Shown in pieces: positions 27,756 to 36,704 of a stretch of 64,000 nucleotides of DNA. The DNA is taken from positions 248,001 through 312,000 of the forward strand of contig JAIOIE010000008.1 in assembly GCA_019912665.1 (NCBI GenBank). The letters are read 5' to 3'. A model generated the notes under the pieces. It saw nothing but the letters and a program-made list of their open reading frames with translations. It had not been told where the DNA came from and searched no databases. The translations under genes and the position numbers were made by a program. Source of the DNA: Deltaproteobacteria bacterium (GTDB taxonomy: Bacteria; Desulfobacterota; GWC2-55-46). Position 1 is the first letter of the stretch. The number at the start of each line of letters is the position of its first letter.

Positions 27756-28286
27756 ATGGAAAGAGAAGCCAGGATAACGCTCTCAGGAAAGCCGGTTACG
27801 CTTATCGGCCCGGAGCTCAAGGCCGGTGACAAGGCCCCGGACTTCATACTCGTAAATAACGACATGAACGAGGTCACCCTCAACGACTTCCAGGGCAAGA
27901 CAAAGCTCATAAGCGTAGCCATGTCGGTCGAAACAAGCGTATGCGACGCGCAGCTCAGGACCTTTAACGAAAAGGCGGCCTCGCTCGGGAAGGACATTGC
28001 CGTCCTCAACGTGACCATGGACCTGCCGTTCACCCTCAAGAAGTTCTGCGGGACCGCTGGCATAAAGAACGCCGTGGCGCTCTCAGACTACAGGTACTCC
28101 TCTTTCGGCAACAACTACGGCGTCCTCATGAAAGGCCTCCGGATACTCGGCCGCTCGGTCTTCATAGTCGATTCACGGGACAACATCGCTTACGTCGAGA
28201 TCGTGCCCGAAGCCACCAGCAATGTCGATTTCGACAAGGCGCTCAAGGCCCTCTCCGGGCTCCCTGCCAGGGGCAAGGCGGCTTGA
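27756..28286 (+). CDS. tpx: Thiol peroxidase Tpx
   Basis: Atypical 2-Cys peroxiredoxin of 176 residues that reduces hydrogen peroxide and lipid peroxides using thioredoxin. Peroxidatic C63 lies in VETSVCDAQLRTFN (usual form DTPVCD-Q---FN) and resolving C98 in KKFCGTAG. The thioredoxin-fold start LKAGDKAPDF is present. The usual Thr-Pro before the catalytic Cys is Thr-Ser here, a mild deviation. AGGTAG precedes the ATG. It lies between the nitroreductase and pirin genes. Confidence 0.92.
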   Translation: MEREARITLSGKPVTLIGPELKAGDKAPDFILVNNDMNEVTLNDFQGKTKLISVAMSVETSVCDAQLRTFNEKAASLGKDIAVLNVTMDLPFTLKKFCGTAGIKNAVALSDYRYSSFGNNYGVLMKGLRILGRSVFIVDSRDNIAYVEIVPEATSNVDFDKALKALSGLPARGKAA

Positions 28287-28305
28287 GTTCCATTCAATCC
28301 GCGCC

Positions 28306-29022
28306 ATGATCGCGGTAAGGCACCCGGAAGATATCTACCAGGCCAGGGGAACCATCCAGGACGGCACCTTCACCGGACGCTGGCATTTCCCGTTCGGGGG
28401 ATACCGCGACCCTGAAAACCCGGGCTTCGGCGCGCTCTGGGTCTTTAACGACGACACCCTCTCGCCCGGCGCAACCTGGCCCCTGCACCCACATCGCGAA
28501 ATAGAGGTCGTAACATACTGCGCCGGAGGCGAGTTCCTCCACGCGGACGAGAGCGGCAAGGGCGGGGTCCTGAAAAAGGGCTGGGTGCAGCATACGACCG
28601 TCGGAAGCGGCATGCTGCACTCCGAGATAAACAACAGTCCCGACGAGCCCATGCGCTTTATCCAGATGTGGTTCCACCCCTCAAGAAAGGGACTCAAGCC
28701 CTCAGTCGAGCAGAAACCGGTCGAGAGGCGCGAGCGGACCAACAGGCTTCTTAAGCTCGTCTCACCCGACGATAGCGGTGCGCTACGCATAAGCTCCGAC
28801 GCGAATGTCCTTGCCTCCTTCCTCGAAAAGGGAAAAAGCCTGACCTACGGCCTTGGCGCCGGAAGGGGCGGATACCTCTATGTCGTGGAAGGCGGGCCTG
28901 TAGCGGTAAACGGCAACGAGGTGGAAGCGCTCGGCGCGGCCAGGACAGAAGACGAAAAAGAGCTGCTCATAAAAGCCCTCGAAGATTCGGAACTCCTCCT
29001 CGTGGACGCGCTATTACCCTGA
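28306..29022 (+). CDS. Pirin family protein (YhhW-like, possible quercetin dioxygenase)
   Basis: A 238-residue bicupin. The N-terminal cupin has the metal ligands in HPHREIEVVTY (two His) and GSGMLHSE (His and Glu), all conserved, so it should bind iron or another metal. The GALWVFNDDTLSPG stretch is also family-typical. Activity could be quercetinase-like or a redox sensor; the sequence does not decide. The ATG at 28306 starts at the conserved N-terminus, although no ribosome binding site is visible. An upstream in-frame start overlapping tpx would imply coupling. Confidence 0.88.
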   Translation: MIAVRHPEDIYQARGTIQDGTFTGRWHFPFGGYRDPENPGFGALWVFNDDTLSPGATWPLHPHREIEVVTYCAGGEFLHADESGKGGVLKKGWVQHTTVGSGMLHSEINNSPDEPMRFIQMWFHPSRKGLKPSVEQKPVERRERTNRLLKLVSPDDSGALRISSDANVLASFLEKGKSLTYGLGAGRGGYLYVVEGGPVAVNGNEVEALGAARTEDEKELLIKALEDSELLLVDALLP

Positions 29023-29040
29023 AAGGCCGCAGAGAGACTT

Positions 29041-29188
29041 GGGGGGAACTTTCTGTAGAAAGTTCCCCCCATACCCCCTTCAAAGACTTTTAGTTCCTGA
29101 GAGGACCCCTAATAGGGGTCCTCTCAGGAAGAATTAAAAATTTTTGGAGAGAGTTTGAGAGGACCTTTTTATAAAAAGGTCCTCTCAA
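29041..29188. repeat. Cluster of three palindromes, head-to-head
   Basis: Hairpin 1 (29041-29070) has arms GGGGGGAACTTTCT/AGAAAGTTCCCCCC. Hairpin 2 (29094-29130) has perfect 17-base arms TTCCTGAGAGGACCCCT around AAT. Hairpin 3 (29155-29188) is a perfect 34-base palindrome with arms TTGAGAGGACCTTTTTA. The spacers between them are also related in inverted orientation (CTTCAAAGACTTTTAG on the left and, read on the minus strand, CTCCAAAAATTTTTAATTC on the right). The whole is two 'hairpin plus AACTTTT' units facing each other around a central palindrome. It lies between convergent genes and should terminate transcription from both sides. Confidence 0.8.
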
Positions 29189-29206
29189 GGTTTCTCAACG
29201 GGCCTA

Positions 29207-30031
29207 TCAGGGCTTATAGTACATGAGCTGTCTTGCGTAGGGTTCGATCATCTGGGAGAAGCGGCGGGCTTCCTTTAGCTTCAAAGGCTGGAATGTGCTT
29301 GCGGCCTCGGCGTTCTCGGTGAGGTGGTCGGTATTATCGCAGCCGACGACGGCCGTTGAGATGGGCTGCGTGAGGGCGTAGCTCAAAAGGAGCCTCTTGG
29401 GGGCCTGGAAGAGGCCTTTCATGTAGACCTTCATCCCGGCTATGGCGGTGTCCTTTGCGCTCGCGATTGGCGCTATCTCATCCACGAAGCACTTATAGAA
29501 CGGCTCAGCCGGGTTTACCGGGATAAGAACGGCGTCGAAATCGAACGCTTCGAGGCAGGACTTTATTACCGCAGGGTCCTGGTGGCCTGTTACGCCTATG
29601 TATTTCACGAGCCCCTTGTCCCTGGCCTCGATAAAGGCTTCGAGCGCGCCGCCGGGGGCGAGTATCCGGCTCACCTCGTCCGGGGTCCTTACATCGTGGA
29701 TATACCAGAGGTCGAGGTAGTCGGTCTTCATGTTCCGGAGCGTCTCGCCGAGGTGATCGAGCGCGCCTTTCTTGTCTCTCGCGTGCGACTTGCTCGCCAG
29801 AAATACCTTGTCCCGCCGTTCCCGGAGCGAAAGGCCGAAGTAGGACTCGCTTCCCGAGTAGGCCCTGGCCGATTCCATGTAGTTTATGCCCAGGTCCAGG
29901 GCGGCGTTTATGAGCGCGTCCGCCTCCTTCTCCTTCCCGAAGGTCCTTAGGACCCCTTCTCCGCCGAGCCCGAGCACGGTGACCTCGGCCCCTGTCCTCC
30001 CGAACTTTCTTTTAGGTATCGGCCTTTCCAT
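29207..30031 (-). CDS. Aldo/keto reductase
   Basis: NAD(P)H-dependent oxidoreductase with a TIM barrel, 274 residues. The catalytic set is largely visible: Tyr in ESARAYSGSE, Lys in FLASKSHARD and His in WYIHDVR. The Asp usually found before the Tyr segment (DTA-Y) is replaced by Glu (MESARAY). The cofactor-binding end STAVVGCDNTDHL is present. TATACT lies about 10 bases before the ATG with no ribosome binding site, so the transcript may be nearly leaderless. It is divergent from the gene at 30172. Confidence 0.9.
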   Translation of the reverse strand: MERPIPKRKFGRTGAEVTVLGLGGEGVLRTFGKEKEADALINAALDLGINYMESARAYSGSESYFGLSLRERRDKVFLASKSHARDKKGALDHLGETLRNMKTDYLDLWYIHDVRTPDEVSRILAPGGALEAFIEARDKGLVKYIGVTGHQDPAVIKSCLEAFDFDAVLIPVNPAEPFYKCFVDEIAPIASAKDTAIAGMKVYMKGLFQAPKRLLLSYALTQPISTAVVGCDNTDHLTENAEAASTFQPLKLKEARRFSQMIEPYARQLMYYKP

Positions 30032-30171
30032 CTTTTAAGTATAGCACCGGTCCTTTCCCGTACTCCCCCTTTTGCCGGGGCCATGATGTTATATAATAAA
30101 GGTGGGCTGAGGTAAACCGGTTTTTTTTCTCCTTCAATCTGCATTTCTGATAAAATCCGCTCGGAGGTCTG

Positions 30172-30963
30172 GTGGAAAAGGAGATGAGGGACAAGGCTCC
30201 GCACCCTGTAGCCGCCATGCTCTTACGGAGGGGGTTCGACGTGCTCGTCTCGAACCCGACCGAATACCTCTTCTTCCCGCCGGACCTGGAGAAGCCTTTC
30301 GAGGACGAGCTCTACGGGATGCTCAAGAAGTATTCCTTCAGGCTTTTCGTGAGGGACGTCATAAAGAACAGGCGGTCTTTCAGGGCAGGCGACCTTTTGA
30401 AGTATTCGAGCCTCGAATGGGTCGAGAGGTATTTGAAGTTCCTCCTGGACAGGAGGGTGATCGAAGAGACCGGGGGCGGTGCGTACAGGTTGAAGGCCGA
30501 GGCGGTTTTCAGCTTCGGGGACACCCTCGAATGGTTCGTGGCAAACGCCTTCGAGAGGGAGTTCTCTTCCCCCGCGCTCTGGGGCGTGCGCCTGAAGGGC
30601 GGGGCGGCCGGAGGCGACTACGACGTGGTAGCCTCGGTCGAGGGGAGGCTCGTCTACGTGGAAGTAAAGTCTTCACCCCCGAAGAACATAGAAGAGCCCG
30701 AGGTGGCGGCCTTCATAAGGAGGGTGCTTGAGCTACGCCCCTCACTGGCGGTATTTTTGGAAGATACGCGTTTACGTATGAAGGACAAGATAATGCCTTT
30801 CTTTGAAGACCTTCTAAAGGGGAGGGCCATTGAGAGGGTCGAGGGCGAGACCTTCACGATCGAAGGCAGGATCTTCGTCACGAACAGCCACCCAGGGCTC
30901 GTGAATAACCTGGCCCTGTGCATCCGGGAGCATCTGAGGCCCAGGGCGTTCTGGACCGATTAA
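30172..30963 (+). CDS. Uncharacterised protein with PD-(D/E)XK nuclease-like core
   Basis: The 263-residue protein is of unrecognised family. The first 115 residues are helical with a winged-helix-like region (LLKYSSLEWVERYLKFLLDRRVIEETGGGAYRLK). Residues near 140-165 read GGDYDVVASVEGRLVYVEVKSSPP, the D-x(n)-E-x-K pattern of restriction-endonuclease-like folds, so metal-dependent nuclease activity is possible. The C-terminal part is a mixed alpha/beta region. GGAGG lies five bases before the GTG start. It stands alone, with a MITE-like element starting right after its stop codon. Confidence 0.65.
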   Translation: MEKEMRDKAPHPVAAMLLRRGFDVLVSNPTEYLFFPPDLEKPFEDELYGMLKKYSFRLFVRDVIKNRRSFRAGDLLKYSSLEWVERYLKFLLDRRVIEETGGGAYRLKAEAVFSFGDTLEWFVANAFEREFSSPALWGVRLKGGAAGGDYDVVASVEGRLVYVEVKSSPPKNIEEPEVAAFIRRVLELRPSLAVFLEDTRLRMKDKIMPFFEDLLKGRAIERVEGETFTIEGRIFVTNSHPGLVNNLALCIREHLRPRAFWTD

Positions 30964-31085
30964 AGGCTGCTGAAAAAGCCAAATCTGCTGCGTCGTCTTC
31001 AAAATTCGTCACTGCAGCGTACAATAAAAGTACGCCTCATTCCTCATTTTTCGACTCCTTGCATCTTGAGCTTTTTGAGCAGCCT
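30964..31085. mobile_element. MITE-like element, family B (122 bp)
   Basis: Terminal inverted repeats AGGCTGCTGAAAAAGC and (inverted) AGGCTGCTCAAAAAGC, with further partial symmetry inwards, and an internal inverted repeat GCGTAC-N7-GTACGC at 31017-31035. No coding capacity. The pattern of 'GCTGCTGAAAAAGC' ends with an internal GTAC palindrome recalls small non-autonomous elements widespread in deltaproteobacteria. It begins one base after the stop of the preceding gene. A diverged relative lies at 45301. Confidence 0.6.
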
Positions 31086-31135
31086 GTGAGATATTGAGTT
31101 AAGTCAAGTAGCCCTTACAATGAGGAAGGTATCCG

Positions 31136-32266
31136 ATGGCCGACGTATCCATAACCAGATGCGCCTCCTACGAAAGAGCCGCTGTCATGAAGGCGGTCGC
31201 CGAGGCCGTCGGTCTCATTGGCGGCATTGAGCGGTTCGTAAAGAGAAGCGAGCGCATACTCGTGAAGCCCAACCTCCTGGCGGCAAAGCCTCGGGATGCC
31301 GCTGTCACGACCCACCCCGAGGTCGTAAGGGCAATGCTCGCGCTCATAAAAGAGGCAGGGGCAATGCCGGTAATCGGCGACAGCCCCGGTTTCGGGAGCG
31401 CCAGGGCGGTCGCGAAAAAATGCGGCGTTCTCGACATCGCGGAAGGAATGGGGGTGGAAATAATAGAGCTTGCAACTCTAGTCGTCGCCGAGAACCCCAA
31501 TGGCCACACTTTCAGAAGGCTCGAGGTCGCAAAAGAGGCGATCGAGTGCGACGGCATCGTGAACCTCCCGAAGCTTAAGACCCACGTCCAGATGCACCTT
31601 ACGATGGCCGTAAAGAACCTCTTCGGGTGCGTGCCAGGCAAACTCAAGCCCCAGTGGCACCTCTCGGCAGGGGTCGAGAGCCGGTACTTCGCCGACATGC
31701 TCCTCGACCTTTCCCTTTACCTCGCCCCAAGGCTCACGGTAATGGACGGGGTCGTGGCAATGCAGGGAAACGGCCCCGGTAGCGGAGAGCCCAGGGAGCT
31801 CGGCCTCGTATTCGCCGGCACGGACTGCGTAAAGATGGACTCAACCGCGGCCTCGATACTCGGCGCGTCATGGAGGGACGTTCCCATACTCAAGGCCGCG
31901 TCGAAACGGGGGCTTGAATGCAGGCCTGAAAAGGTGACGGTTGCGGGCGAGGACCCGGCAAGGCTCCGAATAAGGGACTTCGTCTTCCCCCCGCAGTCGA
32001 ACGTGAATTTCGCCGCCAATTTCCCCGGCTTTCTTGACAGGTCGTTAAGAAAGGCCCTGACCTCGAGGCCGCATGTGGACGATAAAGACTGCACGCTCTG
32101 CGGCATATGCGTGGGCGTATGCCCGGCAGGCGTAATGGAGAAAACGTCCCGGATCGAGATAGAGTATGACCGGTGCATAAGGTGCTACTGCTGCCAGGAG
32201 CTATGCCCCGAGGGGGCCATCTCGCCGAGGGACGGCTGGCTCAAAAGGCTTATCCCCGGGTTCTGA
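31136..32266 (+). CDS. DUF362 protein with C-terminal 2[4Fe-4S] ferredoxin domain
   Basis: The N-terminal DUF362 domain (about 1-300) shows RILVKPNLL, TTHPEVVRAM and GIVNLPKLKTHVQMHLTMAVKNLFGCVPG. The C-terminal ferredoxin domain has two cluster motifs, CTLCGICVGVCP and CIRCYCCQELCP. Such proteins are common in anaerobes as presumed cytoplasmic electron-transfer or maturation proteins; the actual reaction is unknown. 376 residues, start ATG with GAGGAAGG upstream. It is monocistronic by appearance. Confidence 0.88.
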   Translation: MADVSITRCASYERAAVMKAVAEAVGLIGGIERFVKRSERILVKPNLLAAKPRDAAVTTHPEVVRAMLALIKEAGAMPVIGDSPGFGSARAVAKKCGVLDIAEGMGVEIIELATLVVAENPNGHTFRRLEVAKEAIECDGIVNLPKLKTHVQMHLTMAVKNLFGCVPGKLKPQWHLSAGVESRYFADMLLDLSLYLAPRLTVMDGVVAMQGNGPGSGEPRELGLVFAGTDCVKMDSTAASILGASWRDVPILKAASKRGLECRPEKVTVAGEDPARLRIRDFVFPPQSNVNFAANFPGFLDRSLRKALTSRPHVDDKDCTLCGICVGVCPAGVMEKTSRIEIEYDRCIRCYCCQELCPEGAISPRDGWLKRLIPGF

Positions 32267-32284
32267 GGCGTTCCGGATTGGCTC

Positions 32285-32313
32285 TTGCAGGCCGGGAATT
32301 TCTAATATATACT
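32285..32313 (+). promoter_or_regulatory. Promoter of the DUF3047 gene
   Basis: TTGCAG (32285-32290), a 17-base spacer and TATACT (32308-32313), about 80 bases before the ATG at 32395. Confidence 0.55.
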
Positions 32314-32394
32314 CAGAGCTTGTAGCGCCGTAACTACCCGAATAAACGGCAAAAGTACCGCGCGGTCCACTTTTCGCGCATAAAGGAATTTGCA

Positions 32395-33126
32395 ATGAAA
32401 ATAGGTTTACTTAAGCGGACCCATTCCAGAGCACTTCCATCGGCACGGGCCCTGAAAGCTTCATTCGCGGCGCTCCTGGGCGCTTCCCTCCTCTTCGGCC
32501 ACGCTCTTGCCGGAGGCGGCATCGAAGTTCCTATAAAGCCGTCTCCGCAGGGGCCGCCAGAGGGCTGGCAGGTGAAAGAGTGGAAGGGCAAGGCCGATTT
32601 CAAAGTCGTCAAGGAGGATTTCGGCCCTGCGATACATCTGAAGAGCGAGAGGACCTCTTCGGCGCTTTACAAGGACGTGGAATTCGAGCTCAAGGACTAC
32701 CCCTATCTAAGCTGGAAATGGAAGGTTACTGCACTCCCTCAGGGCGCGGACGTCCGGGAAAAATCGAAGGACGACCAGGCAGCCCAGGTCTATGTGATAT
32801 TCCCGAAGTGGCCTGCCATGGTCAACAGCAAGGTGGTGGGCTATATATGGGACACCTCGGCCCCTGCAGGCAGCTCGGTCAGGAGCACGAAAACAGGGAA
32901 TACGAGGTATATGGTCCTCAAGAGCGGCCCGGACGGGCTCGGCGCATGGCATAGCGAAACGCGTAACGTCTACGAGGACTATAAGAAGCTTTTCAATGAA
33001 GAGCCTCCGCGGATCGGGAAGGTCTCGGTCATGATAGACTCTGATGATACAAGGAGCTCGGCGGAATCCTTTATAGGGGATATCCGCTTCTCAAACGCCC
33101 CCCCTTCCGGGAAGCCAAACCCTTAA
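32395..33126 (+). CDS. DUF3047 family exported protein
   Basis: 243 residues with an N-terminal signal sequence (basic start, hydrophobic core AALLGASLLFGHALAGG, cleavage near residue 38). The mature part has the DUF3047 pattern: SSALYKDVEFELKDYPYLSWKWKVTALP, DDQAAQVYVIFP, IGYIWD-like VVGYIWDTSAP, and MIDSDDTRSSAESFIGDIRF at the end. It is probably a periplasmic beta-sandwich protein of unknown role. AAAGGA precedes the ATG. The AsmA-like gene follows after 54 bases. Confidence 0.88.
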   Translation: MKIGLLKRTHSRALPSARALKASFAALLGASLLFGHALAGGGIEVPIKPSPQGPPEGWQVKEWKGKADFKVVKEDFGPAIHLKSERTSSALYKDVEFELKDYPYLSWKWKVTALPQGADVREKSKDDQAAQVYVIFPKWPAMVNSKVVGYIWDTSAPAGSSVRSTKTGNTRYMVLKSGPDGLGAWHSETRNVYEDYKKLFNEEPPRIGKVSVMIDSDDTRSSAESFIGDIRFSNAPPSGKPNP

Positions 33127-33180
33127 ACCATCAACTTAGCCTGGAAGTCTTTAAGGCACCTTCTCTCGAAAGGCGCTGTC

Positions 33181-36100
33181 TTGGAAGACCAGACCCGAAA
33201 AAAAAGGCGCATACTCCCCTGGCTCGTAATCGGCTCATCCGTACTGACGCTTTCGGTACTGGTCTTTCTCCTTTTCATGCCGCTCGACCTTACCAGGTTC
33301 ACGCCCAGGATAGAGTCCATAATAGAGTCGCGCGTTGACGGAGAGGTGCAACTCGGGAGGATCGTCCTCAAGGTGCTCCCGAGCCCCGATCTCGAGGTCT
33401 CCGGGGCAGAGGTGCTTCACGAGGGCGAAATGCTTTTTACCGTGGACCGCGCCCATGCGAGACTCTCTCTCCTGCCGCTCCTTCTGGGGAATGCCGTTTT
33501 CCAGAAGCTTGAGCTTGCAAACCCGGACCTTGTGCTTAAGAGGTACGATGACGGGACCCTGAATGTATCGAGGTTTTTAGGGATCGAAAGGCAGCCCGAG
33601 GAAGACCGCGAACGGGAGATGTCCGTAAAGACACTGGACTTGAGGAACGGGCGGGTGGTTTTTATCGACGAGCTTCCGGACAAGGCGGCTAGGTTCGAGG
33701 TCTCGGGGATAAACGCGATGGCGGAAAGGACCGGGGACGTATATACCTTCGGCGCAGACGGGACTCTCCTGCCATCCACGCCGCTCGCCCTCTCGGGAAA
33801 AATGGACGAGAAAGGGGCCGTAAACGGGCAAGGGTCGGTCGAGGGGCTTGCGCTCTCGGCCTTCAACCCCTACATACGGGAGAGGGTCCCGGGCGCTTCG
33901 GTCGAAGGCAGGGTGGATCTCGACCTCTCCTATGTCATAAACGACGAGGACATGCTGAGAGCGGACATCTCGTACAGGGGGCTCGAAGCCGCGCTCCCTT
34001 CCCTTTTCAAGGATCCGCTCGTATCGCCCTCCGGCTCGGGGACCATGAGGCTAACCCGGAGCGAGGAGGCGGAAGAGAGCGGCCTCGCCTTTGAGGAGAT
34101 AGATATAGAGCTGGCCGGGTTCAGGGTGAAAGGCCGGTTCGAGGTAAGCGGCCCGGGCGGCGAAAGGACCTTCTCACTCGAGGCCTTTACAAGCCCGGTC
34201 CCGATCGAAAAGCTCCTCGAATTCCTGCCTGTAAGGGCCATGCCCGCGAGTGCCGCCGAAAGGATCGCTACGGTAAAACCGCTCGGCGGGACAGTGACGC
34301 TTGACGAACTCAAGATGGAAGGCCGCCTGGATTGGCTTGGATTAAAGCCCATCCTTGAGGGAAAGGTAAGCGCGTCCGCTTCCGCGTCCATCGACGACGC
34401 CGCATTCAAGTACAAGGGGCTCGAAAAACCCTTTCAGGGCATCTCCGGGAAGGTCTCCTTCAAGGACGCGGTCCTGACCGTCTCCGGCTTTTCCGGGCAA
34501 TACGGCAAAGAAATGATAAGACGCCTAAGCGGCACGGCAAGGGAACTTTCAGGCAATGCCCCGTTCGACGCCTCGTTCGAGGCCTCAATGGACATAGAAG
34601 AGACCGCTGGCCTCATACAGAGCTTCGCCAGGGAGGAGATCAAAAAAAGGCTCTCAAAAGCTGAAGCTGAAGGGAGCATGCTTTTAAACGCCAGCCTTTC
34701 AGGGGCGCTACGGAAAAGGATTCCGCTTGAATACTCCGGGGACGCCGTAATAAGAGACGGCGCACTCTCCTACGAGGGCATCCCGGCAAAAATAAGCTCC
34801 CTTGACGCAAACGCCTCGTTCGACAAAGACACGCTCCGCGTCCATGAATCGAAAGCGGTCGTCGAGGGCTCGAATATCTCCCTTTCAGGCGTGGTCGAAG
34901 GCTACAGGAGGCCAGGCCCCCGCTTTAGCCTTGCCGCAAGCGGGGGCCTTGATGCCGAGACGCTCAAGGCGTTTCTGAAAAAAAGGGGAAACGACATCAT
35001 GGTCGCCGGGGCCGTGCCATTCTCCCTGACGGCTGAGGGCAGCCCCGAGGACTGGAGCGCAAGGGCTGAGGTCGACGCAACAGGCTCCCGGGTATCCTTC
35101 GGAAGGTTAGTCGAGAAGGCCGAAGGTTTCCCGCTCCGTGCTGTCGCCGTGGGAGGGCGAAGGGGCGGGGAGACGATTATCGAAGAAGCCCGCGTGAATA
35201 TAGGAGGGTCGGCTGTAAGCGGAAGCGGCACGTTCAGGGGCGCGGGCGACTACGCCCTCTCCGTCGCGTCAAAGGAGCTTCTCATATCCGACCTTGACGA
35301 GGTATCCCCGCTCTTGAAGAGGGACTTCCCCTCCTCAGGCCTCGTCTCTTTTTCCGTAAGGACTGAAAAAGCTTCTGGAGAAAGGCCCGTATATGAAGGT
35401 GCGGTCGGCATAACGGAGGGGCGGTTCGAGACCGAGCTGTTTAAAAATCCGATAGAGAACGTGGAGGCAAGAGCCGAGTTTGAGGGGAACAGCGCCTCGC
35501 TCGTAATCGGGAACATCGCCACGGGCTCAACGCGGATGAACGGAAGGATAGACCTCGTCGATATCACGGAAAAAATCGTGGGCTTCTCAATCGACTTCCC
35601 CGGTTTCCATATCACTGACGTCCTCCCGAGGAAGAGAGAGGAAAGGGAGGACGGCCCGGAGGGGTTCCGGGAAAGGCTCCGGAGGGAAGTGGTGAAATTG
35701 AGCGGCGCTGGCTCGATAAGCGCGGCGGAAGGGACCCTCTGGGGCCACCGGTTCGAGTCCTTTTCGGCAAACGTCGAGCTCGGGAGGAAGATCGCCATTT
35801 TCAACCCGGCATCCATCAACATGCACGAGGGCACGATTTCAGGGAGCGCGATATACTTCATCGACAAGGACGAGCCCCTCGTCTTCACAGCTGACCTCAA
35901 CCTCGCCAATATCCAGACGAGAAGCATGATCGAGGCCTTCGGCGTGAAAAGGAGGGTACTCTCCGGCGGCCTCGGCGGGAGCATACTCCTTTCGGGCACG
36001 AGGGGGGCCGAGCCCTTCCGGCAGGGCCTTAACGGCTACGCGGCGCTCTCCATGGAAAACGGCAGGCTCTGGCGTTTCGGCTTCATATCCGACATCTTCG

Positions 36101-36513
36101 CCATAGTGAACATACTCACGATAGACGAGTTGCTGCGCGGCTCGGGCCTGCCGCACAGGGGCATAGAGGGGCACTTCATGCTGACCGACGGCGTTATCTC
36201 GACAGACGACCTCTTCCTCGACAGCAACGTCATGCGCATGTCCGCCGTAGGCGAGATAAACACCCCGGCGCTGGCCATAGACGCGACAATCGCGCTTCAT
36301 CCGTTCGTCACGCTCGACAGGCTCATATCCAACATACCGCTTGCGGGCTGGGTGATAACAGGGGACAATGACAGCACCGTGAGCCTCTATTTCGAGATGG
36401 AAGGCGACTTGAGGAAGCCGTCGGTCACGCCGATGCCCGTAAAATCCATAAGGCGGAACGTTTTCGGCATCATCGAGAGGCTCCTGAGGGCCCCGTTCAA
36501 GTTATTCGAATGA
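33181..36513 (+). CDS. AsmA/YhdP-like envelope protein
   Basis: A very long (1110-residue) protein with one N-terminal membrane helix (about residues 10-32, LPWLVIGSSVLTLSVLVFLL) and a huge periplasmic beta-rich body. The AsmA start FTPRIESIIESRVDGEVQLGRIVLKVLPSPDLEVSG is clear. The last 300 residues (GMISD/GFISDIFAIVNI, MRMSAVGEINTPALAIDATIALHPF, GDLRKPSVTPMPVKSI--NVFGIIERLL) resemble the C-terminal region of YhdP-type proteins. Such proteins bridge the inner and outer membranes and move phospholipids. The start is TTG with GAAAGG upstream. It is probably co-transcribed with DUF3047. Confidence 0.9.
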   Translation: MEDQTRKKRRILPWLVIGSSVLTLSVLVFLLFMPLDLTRFTPRIESIIESRVDGEVQLGRIVLKVLPSPDLEVSGAEVLHEGEMLFTVDRAHARLSLLPLLLGNAVFQKLELANPDLVLKRYDDGTLNVSRFLGIERQPEEDREREMSVKTLDLRNGRVVFIDELPDKAARFEVSGINAMAERTGDVYTFGADGTLLPSTPLALSGKMDEKGAVNGQGSVEGLALSAFNPYIRERVPGASVEGRVDLDLSYVINDEDMLRADISYRGLEAALPSLFKDPLVSPSGSGTMRLTRSEEAEESGLAFEEIDIELAGFRVKGRFEVSGPGGERTFSLEAFTSPVPIEKLLEFLPVRAMPASAAERIATVKPLGGTVTLDELKMEGRLDWLGLKPILEGKVSASASASIDDAAFKYKGLEKPFQGISGKVSFKDAVLTVSGFSGQYGKEMIRRLSGTARELSGNAPFDASFEASMDIEETAGLIQSFAREEIKKRLSKAEAEGSMLLNASLSGALRKRIPLEYSGDAVIRDGALSYEGIPAKISSLDANASFDKDTLRVHESKAVVEGSNISLSGVVEGYRRPGPRFSLAASGGLDAETLKAFLKKRGNDIMVAGAVPFSLTAEGSPEDWSARAEVDATGSRVSFGRLVEKAEGFPLRAVAVGGRRGGETIIEEARVNIGGSAVSGSGTFRGAGDYALSVASKELLISDLDEVSPLLKRDFPSSGLVSFSVRTEKASGERPVYEGAVGITEGRFETELFKNPIENVEARAEFEGNSASLVIGNIATGSTRMNGRIDLVDITEKIVGFSIDFPGFHITDVLPRKREEREDGPEGFRERLRREVVKLSGAGSISAAEGTLWGHRFESFSANVELGRKIAIFNPASINMHEGTISGSAIYFIDKDEPLVFTADLNLANIQTRSMIEAFGVKRRVLSGGLGGSILLSGTRGAEPFRQGLNGYAALSMENGRLWRFGFISDIFAIVNILTIDELLRGSGLPHRGIEGHFMLTDGVISTDDLFLDSNVMRMSAVGEINTPALAIDATIALHPFVTLDRLISNIPLAGWVITGDNDSTVSLYFEMEGDLRKPSVTPMPVKSIRRNVFGIIERLLRAPFKLFE

Positions 36514-36704
36514 CCTCCCCGCCGGAAGCTCCGGGGCATCTTTAAACTTTCCCTCCCCATTGCTTAATCAGGCGGGAGGGGCTTAATGGGAGGATGATAT
36601 TTCTTCACCCCCTCCCTGCCTATCCCTAAGGGGAGGAGTCAAATACAAGCGCAGCGAGCTGCGTGGAATTCGACCCGAACATGATTAAGTGGAGGCTGGT
36701 TTGT

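Noticed and set aside
36514-36704. Loose inverted repeats between the AsmA-like and methyltransferase genes
   Set aside because: CCTCCCCATT/AATGGGAGG and neighbouring purine-rich runs give only imperfect stems with no clear terminator, operator or RNA family.
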